Position numbers and translations under genes: made by a program. Below the pieces are notes generated by a model. That model saw nothing but the letters and a program-made list of their open reading frames with translations, searched no databases and was not told the DNA's origin. A stretch of 64,000 nucleotides of DNA from Flavobacterium croceum DSM 17960 (GTDB lineage: Bacteria; Bacteroidota; Bacteroidia; Flavobacteriales; Flavobacteriaceae), in contig NZ_PQNY01000007.1 of assembly GCF_002917885.1 (NCBI RefSeq), forward strand, positions 95,519 through 159,518, given 5' to 3'. Below are positions 58,997 to 64,000 of this stretch, in pieces. Every line of letters begins with the position of its first letter. Position 1 is the stretch's first letter.

Positions 58997-61987
58997 ATGA
59001 GAAAAATTTTAGTAATAACAATATATACATTAATTAAATTTAATGTTGCTTTTGCACAGATTATAGATACCTCAAACAACTTCACGGTATCAAACCCTAC
59101 ATTAAACAATTTATATTTATTTAATGAAATAGAAACTATTTCTGCACATGGATTAGCAGATATTTCTTTTCCTGTATGTTCAATACCTACCATAGACGCC
59201 TCTGTAAATATTGACCTTACCTTGGCCTATCATCCTTATGGCATTCGTTTTGGAGGAATGGGAGGTGAAATAGGTGTGGGTTGGAGTTTATTTAAAGGAG
59301 GCTTTATATCTAGAAAAAGTATTTCTGGACCTCATTCACCTGATTACGAAGATTCTTCTACTAACAGTTATAAACAATCATATTCATTTAGCTTTTTAGG
59401 ATATCGTGGGAAATTTAATATTAGAAGAAATAATGATGACTTTATTGTAACTATTACAGAAAACAAAAGTGGAGAATTAAAATTAAATGTTCAATATGAC
59501 CCAGTAACAAATGTAATACATTCTTTCACATTTTATGATTCTAGTGGTAATCAATATTTATTTTCTGGATATAAAAGTAAAGAATGTGCAAATTATACTC
59601 CCCCATCTGGTATAAGAGGGTATTTTGCATATGATGAATTTATTCTTACAGAAATTAAAAATAAAAACGACCTTAGCCTTTGTGTATATAACTACCAAAC
59701 TTTGCAAAAAGAAATTCCTAGTCCTTATTATCCTTGTTCTCTTAAAAATAAAATTTTAAGTTCTATAAATATAGTAGGCAAAGGAAAAATAGAGTTTACA
59801 AATGATACATTTGTTAGTAATCCGTTTCAAACAAAACTAAATGCAGTAAAAGTATTTGATTTTAATAACACTTTAATCTCAAAACATGATTTTTCTCAAA
59901 TGCCTGGTAAATTATTTGTGTACAACAATAATGAATCATTAGCAGACAAATATGAGTTTAATTATAAAGAGTTATATCAAAATTCTTTTCAAGGCTATAT
60001 ACTTGGTTTTGATTATTTTGGATTTCAAAATGCATTTTGTGGACCTTGGTATGGAAGTCAAAAAGTATCGCCTGAAGTTTGCACTACAGGTGTACTACAA
60101 AAAATTAGTTATCCTACAGGAGGATGTAAAATATTTGACTATGAATCTAACGATTATTCATTTGACGAGGCAGGAGTAAGTTTAGGAGCAGATTTTTTGC
60201 CAGATTTTACTCCTTATGAAAGTGATGCTTTCTTTTCTGAATTATCACACAATTATAGCTATCAAACTATTTTTGATGGTCAAATTAACGGGTCATTAAT
60301 TCTTAATAACATTCCGTCATTACATGGTTTGTTATTAGAGGCTGATATATCACCTTATACTATGGACGGTATACAAGAAGACAATAACAATTTATTATAC
60401 CCTAAAATTGGTTTTTTTTCAGCTAGTAACTTAACTACTCCTGTTTGTACATTTGGTTCTACTTACTACCCTACAGAAGATTGTAACTTTACTGGGTTAC
60501 GTGCCTCAGATATTAATACTTTAATCCCATTAACTCCGCCTTTTTTATTGAAAGTGCTAGCAGCAGATCCAGATATCTCAATACCATTTAGAATTAGAAA
60601 AAAAATTCCAAACCCTGTACTAAAAAAATGGGATTATGGCGCAGGTATTAGAGTTAAGAATATAGCTATTTTTGATAAAGAAGTTACTCCTATGTATTAT
60701 ACAACTTCAAACAATACTGTGAGAGAAGACAATATTCCAGTAAAAGAATTTCATTATGACTATAGAATGTTTAATGAACCTAATAGAAGTAGCGGGTGCA
60801 GACTTAACTTTATTATACAATTGTATTCTGCTTCAGATATAAATATGTTTGGTATAGATCCTTATCAACCAATAATAATCTATAAGAATATTACAGTCTC
60901 ACAAAAACCAAATTTAGGTAAAGAAGAATATACCTACCTTGCTCCAGACTATTTTTTGCCTTATGGAACATCTGTTGTAGAAAATGATAGTTATATATCG
61001 ACCCCTACTTATCCACCTCTACTTTGGGGACAAGTCTTACATAAAAAAACATATGATAGTTCTTATAAAATTAAACAAGAATTAACTAATGAATATTATT
61101 TTAGCAATTTGGAATATATCTCTATTAATCTTTCAAATCCCACTCCTAATGGGTTGTACATAATTAATTCTAGTTTACTTGCATGGGCAAAAATAAAAAA
61201 ACAAACAGTAACTGATTACTTTTATAATAATGGTATAAGCCATTCAATAACTCAGGAAAAAGAGTATATATATGACACTGTAAATCGTTTACCTTATAAA
61301 GAAATTTTTAAAAACTCAAAAAATGAGATAATAACATCTACATTTATATACAATTCAATTGTAAAAAACTCTCTTTTTCCCGAATTTTCATCTGTAAGTA
61401 ATAGTGACATTACACTAAGTAACAATTTAATAAATAAAAAATGCTCTGATGTTTTATTATTTAGCAAACAAGAAAAAAATGGAACGTTATTATCTACAAA
61501 AAAATACAATTATTCTTTATTTAATAATGCAATCTTACCATCTACAATACAATCTTCGAAGGGTAATAATAACCTCGAAACCAAAATTACATACAACAGC
61601 TATGACAACAAAGGTAATTTAACCCAATATACGCTAGAAAGTGGTATACCTGTAAGCATTATTTGGGGTTACAACCAAACACAACCCATTGCCAAAATAG
61701 AAAATGCAAGTTACAGCCAAGTGAGTAGTTATGTAAACAATTTGCAAACACTCTCCAATGGCAGCAACGAGGCATCGTTACTTACAGCTCTTGACGCCTT
61801 GCGTAGTAGTCTGCCCAATGCTATGGTTACTACATACACCTATATCCCGCTAGTAGGGGTAAGCACAATAACCGATCCAAAAGCAGACCGACAAACCTTT
61901 ACTTACGATACCTTTGGACGATTACAATATGTAAAAGATAAAAACGGAAATATACTCAGCGAAAACCAATACCACTACAGACCTTAA
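58997..61987 (+). CDS. Large secreted Rhs/YD-repeat family protein
   Basis: 996 residues with a signal peptide (MRKILVITIYTLIKFNVAFA). The N-terminal part has SAHGLADISFPV, LAYHPYGIRFGGMGGEIGVGWSL, a pattern found at the start of SpvB/Rhs-like shell proteins, then a long beta-rich region. The C-terminal 100 residues resemble RHS/YD repeats (ITDPKADRQTFTYDTFGRLQYV-type sequence, then KDKNGNILSENQYHYRP). DNA composition changes sharply at about 61,550: the first 2.5 kb is very AT-rich, the rest GC-richer like the following gene. The next gene begins 20 bases downstream. Function is unknown; it may form part of a secreted Rhs cage. Confidence 0.85.
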   Translation: MRKILVITIYTLIKFNVAFAQIIDTSNNFTVSNPTLNNLYLFNEIETISAHGLADISFPVCSIPTIDASVNIDLTLAYHPYGIRFGGMGGEIGVGWSLFKGGFISRKSISGPHSPDYEDSSTNSYKQSYSFSFLGYRGKFNIRRNNDDFIVTITENKSGELKLNVQYDPVTNVIHSFTFYDSSGNQYLFSGYKSKECANYTPPSGIRGYFAYDEFILTEIKNKNDLSLCVYNYQTLQKEIPSPYYPCSLKNKILSSINIVGKGKIEFTNDTFVSNPFQTKLNAVKVFDFNNTLISKHDFSQMPGKLFVYNNNESLADKYEFNYKELYQNSFQGYILGFDYFGFQNAFCGPWYGSQKVSPEVCTTGVLQKISYPTGGCKIFDYESNDYSFDEAGVSLGADFLPDFTPYESDAFFSELSHNYSYQTIFDGQINGSLILNNIPSLHGLLLEADISPYTMDGIQEDNNNLLYPKIGFFSASNLTTPVCTFGSTYYPTEDCNFTGLRASDINTLIPLTPPFLLKVLAADPDISIPFRIRKKIPNPVLKKWDYGAGIRVKNIAIFDKEVTPMYYTTSNNTVREDNIPVKEFHYDYRMFNEPNRSSGCRLNFIIQLYSASDINMFGIDPYQPIIIYKNITVSQKPNLGKEEYTYLAPDYFLPYGTSVVENDSYISTPTYPPLLWGQVLHKKTYDSSYKIKQELTNEYYFSNLEYISINLSNPTPNGLYIINSSLLAWAKIKKQTVTDYFYNNGISHSITQEKEYIYDTVNRLPYKEIFKNSKNEIITSTFIYNSIVKNSLFPEFSSVSNSDITLSNNLINKKCSDVLLFSKQEKNGTLLSTKKYNYSLFNNAILPSTIQSSKGNNNLETKITYNSYDNKGNLTQYTLESGIPVSIIWGYNQTQPIAKIENASYSQVSSYVNNLQTLSNGSNEASLLTALDALRSSLPNAMVTTYTYIPLVGVSTITDPKADRQTFTYDTFGRLQYVKDKNGNILSENQYHYRP

Positions 61988-62007
61988 CCATTTAAAACCA
62001 AAGCCAA

Positions 62008-64000
62008 ATGAATACATCATATACAGTATTGCCCGTTTTAAATAAACGCTTTTTTTATACATTTTTCTTTGTATGGGCATTTGTGTTACACCATTACGCA
62101 CAAACCCAAAGCGAAAACTACATCAAAACCACTACCTACAAAGTAGCTACTACCAGTAGCCTTAGTACCCCAACTACGGCACAAGCTGTACAACAAATAA
62201 CCTATTACGACGGACTAGGTCGCCCCATACAAACCATAGCAGGCAGGCAATCCAATACAGGCAAAGACATTGTTACACCTATCGAGTATGATGCCTTTGG
62301 AAGGCAAGCAAAAGAATACTTGCCTTATACAACCACATCGGCAACCCTTGCCTACAATGCCTCTGCTACTACCGATGTACAAAACTATACTCTCTACACA
62401 GGGCAAACACCCTATAGCGAAAAACTCTTTGAAGCCTCTCCGCTCAATAGAGTACTCAAACAAGCAGCTCCAGGAACAGTATGGAATTTAGGTAGCGGTC
62501 ACGAAATAAAACTAGACTACCAAACCAATACCAGTATTGATACCGTAAAACGATTTAATGTAACAACCACATGGAATGCAACCAACAAGGTTTACGACAT
62601 TAATATTATAGAAAACGGAACCTATGCTAACTACCAACTCTATAAAACCATTACCAAAGATGAAAACTGGACTTTGGGAAACAACAATACCATACAAGAG
62701 TTTAAAGACAAAGAAGGCAGAATAGTTTTAAAAAGAACCTTTAACAACAATACAGCCTACAACACCTATTATGTATACGACGATTATGGAAACCTAACCT
62801 ATGTGTTACCCCCTTTGTTTACTACAATTTCAAGCGCAACACTCGATGGTTTATGCTACCAATACAAGTACGACTACCGCAACCGTTTGGTTGAAAAAAA
62901 ACTACCTGGTAAACAATGGGAATATATAGTATACGACAAACTCGACCGTGTAGTGGCCACAGGGCCTACCTACTCCCCTTTTAGCGACCAACAAAACAAT
63001 CTGCCAAACACCCCTATACAAGGTTGGATGATTACCAAATATGATGCTTTTAACAGGGTAGTTTACACAGGTTGGGAGCAAGAGACCACACCCTTTTCGG
63101 CAAGTTTACGTGCTACTAAACAAAGTACATATACTAACACTACAGTACTTAACGAAAGTAAAACCACCACAAATACTACCCTAAACAATGTAGCCTTGCG
63201 CTATACCAATACTGTAAGCCCTACCACTATGCAGGTGCTTACTGTACATTATTACGACGATTACGATTTTCCAAATGCCCCAACAAGTTTTGCCTCCATA
63301 CAAGGGCAAAACGTATATTACAACAACACCGTAAAACCCAAAGGCTTACCTACAGGAAGTTGGGTACGAGTGCCCGAGAGCAGCACTACAACACCCATAA
63401 AAGGCACTACAAGCTATATGCTTTACGATGCCAAAGCACACATACTAAAAACCAGCACTACAAACTATATGGGTGGCTATACAGTGGTTGAAAACGGACT
63501 TGATGCTTTTACGGGTAGAGTAAATTTTACCGTTACCAAACACAAACGCATTACAAGCGATACCGAACTACTTACTCGCGATGACTTTAGTTACAGCCAA
63601 CAAGAACGTCTACTTACACATACACACAAAATAGGCACCAACGGAACCCCAGAGTTGTTGGCATTTAACACCTACAACGAGCTAGGCAAGCTCATAAGCA
63701 AGCGTGTGGGAGGTACCGATACTACAGGAGCTACAGCCCTACAAAAAGTAGATTACACCTACAATATAAGAGGCTGGCTTACGGCAATAAACAACACACA
63801 AAGCCTACAAGATACACCAAACGATTTATTTGCTTTTAATATTAATTATGATACTGTACGAAACGAAGTAGGCTACACAGGTACACCGCTCTACAACGGC
63901 AATATAGCCGAAACCTATTGGCGTACACAAACCGACAATGTATTGCGCAAATACGGCTATCAATACGATAATTTAAACCGGCTTACCAACGCCATATACC
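62008..64000 (+). CDS. DUF6443/Rhs repeat protein, 5' part (3' end outside window)
   Basis: The frame is open from the ATG at 62008 to the window edge, at least 664 codons, and has no stop. A hydrophobic signal-like segment (FFYTFFFVWAFVLHHYA) is followed by a DUF6443-like module (QQITYYDGLGRPIQTI) and repeated YD motifs such as EYDAFGRQ, YDDYGNLTYV, YDKLDRVV and YDAFNRVV, characteristic of Rhs proteins. Such proteins often end in an Rhs core followed by a variable C-terminal toxin, but that end lies beyond the window. Codon use is richer in C-ending codons than neighbouring genes, a sign of different origin or selection. Confidence 0.9.
   Translation, partial: MNTSYTVLPVLNKRFFYTFFFVWAFVLHHYAQTQSENYIKTTTYKVATTSSLSTPTTAQAVQQITYYDGLGRPIQTIAGRQSNTGKDIVTPIEYDAFGRQAKEYLPYTTTSATLAYNASATTDVQNYTLYTGQTPYSEKLFEASPLNRVLKQAAPGTVWNLGSGHEIKLDYQTNTSIDTVKRFNVTTTWNATNKVYDINIIENGTYANYQLYKTITKDENWTLGNNNTIQEFKDKEGRIVLKRTFNNNTAYNTYYVYDDYGNLTYVLPPLFTTISSATLDGLCYQYKYDYRNRLVEKKLPGKQWEYIVYDKLDRVVATGPTYSPFSDQQNNLPNTPIQGWMITKYDAFNRVVYTGWEQETTPFSASLRATKQSTYTNTTVLNESKTTTNTTLNNVALRYTNTVSPTTMQVLTVHYYDDYDFPNAPTSFASIQGQNVYYNNTVKPKGLPTGSWVRVPESSTTTPIKGTTSYMLYDAKAHILKTSTTNYMGGYTVVENGLDAFTGRVNFTVTKHKRITSDTELLTRDDFSYSQQERLLTHTHKIGTNGTPELLAFNTYNELGKLISKRVGGTDTTGATALQKVDYTYNIRGWLTAINNTQSLQDTPNDLFAFNINYDTVRNEVGYTGTPLYNGNIAETYWRTQTDNVLRKYGYQYDNLNRLTNAIY

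Noticed and set aside
58997..64000. Complete Rhs toxin/immunity system
   Set aside because: The C-terminal end of the second Rhs gene lies outside the window, so no toxin or immunity protein can be claimed.
1..64000. tRNA, rRNA or rRNA-linked genes
   Set aside because: I found no cloverleaf-like GC-rich segment or rRNA sequence on reading through the intergenic regions; a covariance search was not possible.

Overview
The window comes from an AT-rich member of the Bacteroidota, most likely the Flavobacteriales. The evidence is three T9SS cargo proteins with C-terminal sorting domains, at least a dozen promoters carrying the Bacteroidota -7 motif TAnnTTTG, little use of Shine-Dalgarno sites, and family content typical of flavobacteria (DUF3078, DUF2480, DUF4199, HU-CCDC81/SPOR, Nramp-USP, DUF6443). 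It is a mostly ordinary chromosomal segment of about 53 protein genes. I saw no tRNA, rRNA, CRISPR array or transposase gene. Both ends cut genes: an SGNH/GDSL hydrolase on the left and an Rhs-type protein on the right.

Layout: 0-7 kb holds the 3' part of an SGNH hydrolase, an OmpA lipoprotein, an aldo/keto reductase, YraN, a secreted metzincin and an acyltransferase. 7-16 kb holds trpS, dprA, an HU/SPOR membrane protein, an M43 secreted protease, ribF, bioB with a ketoacyl synthase, and recX. 16-21 kb holds a DUF3078 protein and a minus-strand suf operon (sufS, lipoprotein, sufE, unknown secreted protein, SufT-like, DUF2480). 21-28 kb holds a DUF2157 membrane pair, a serine hydrolase, dgt and dxs. 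28-35 kb holds an RND efflux operon (tetR-tolC-adaptor-permease) interrupted by a four-helix-bundle (S23-type) gene, then a cold-shock gene. 35.6-48.6 kb is a complete nuoA-N operon. 48.6-55.2 kb is an iron/redox block: ferredoxin, U32 peptidase-like protein, bacilliredoxin, Nramp-USP fusion and feoAB with its small Cys-rich partner. 55.3-57.3 kb holds a thioesterase, a DUF4199 protein and two gene-poor, repeat-rich gaps. 57.3-64 kb is a three-gene operon encoding a T9SS repeat protein and two Rhs-type proteins.

Signals that gene calling would miss: (1) a 7-1-7 inverted repeat of Fur-family architecture (TTAGAATnATTCTAA) recurs at the promoters of suf, the U32/ferredoxin pair and the bacilliredoxin/Nramp divergent pair, with a degenerate copy at feo, which suggests one iron or peroxide regulon. 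(2) The S23-type gene in the efflux operon is flanked by inverted arrays of the 8-bp unit GTTTATAA that begin at the adaptor stop codon, so it looks like a small mobile cassette. A gene-less element with a similar terminus (TTTTTAGTTT) and 8-bp unit sits between nuoF and nuoG. (3) A 34-bp palindrome overlies the tetR promoter and probably is the repressor's operator. (4) A 22-bp x4 tandem array, an 11-bp x6 array and a pair of mutually exclusive hairpins occupy the gaps at 55.9-57.0 kb.
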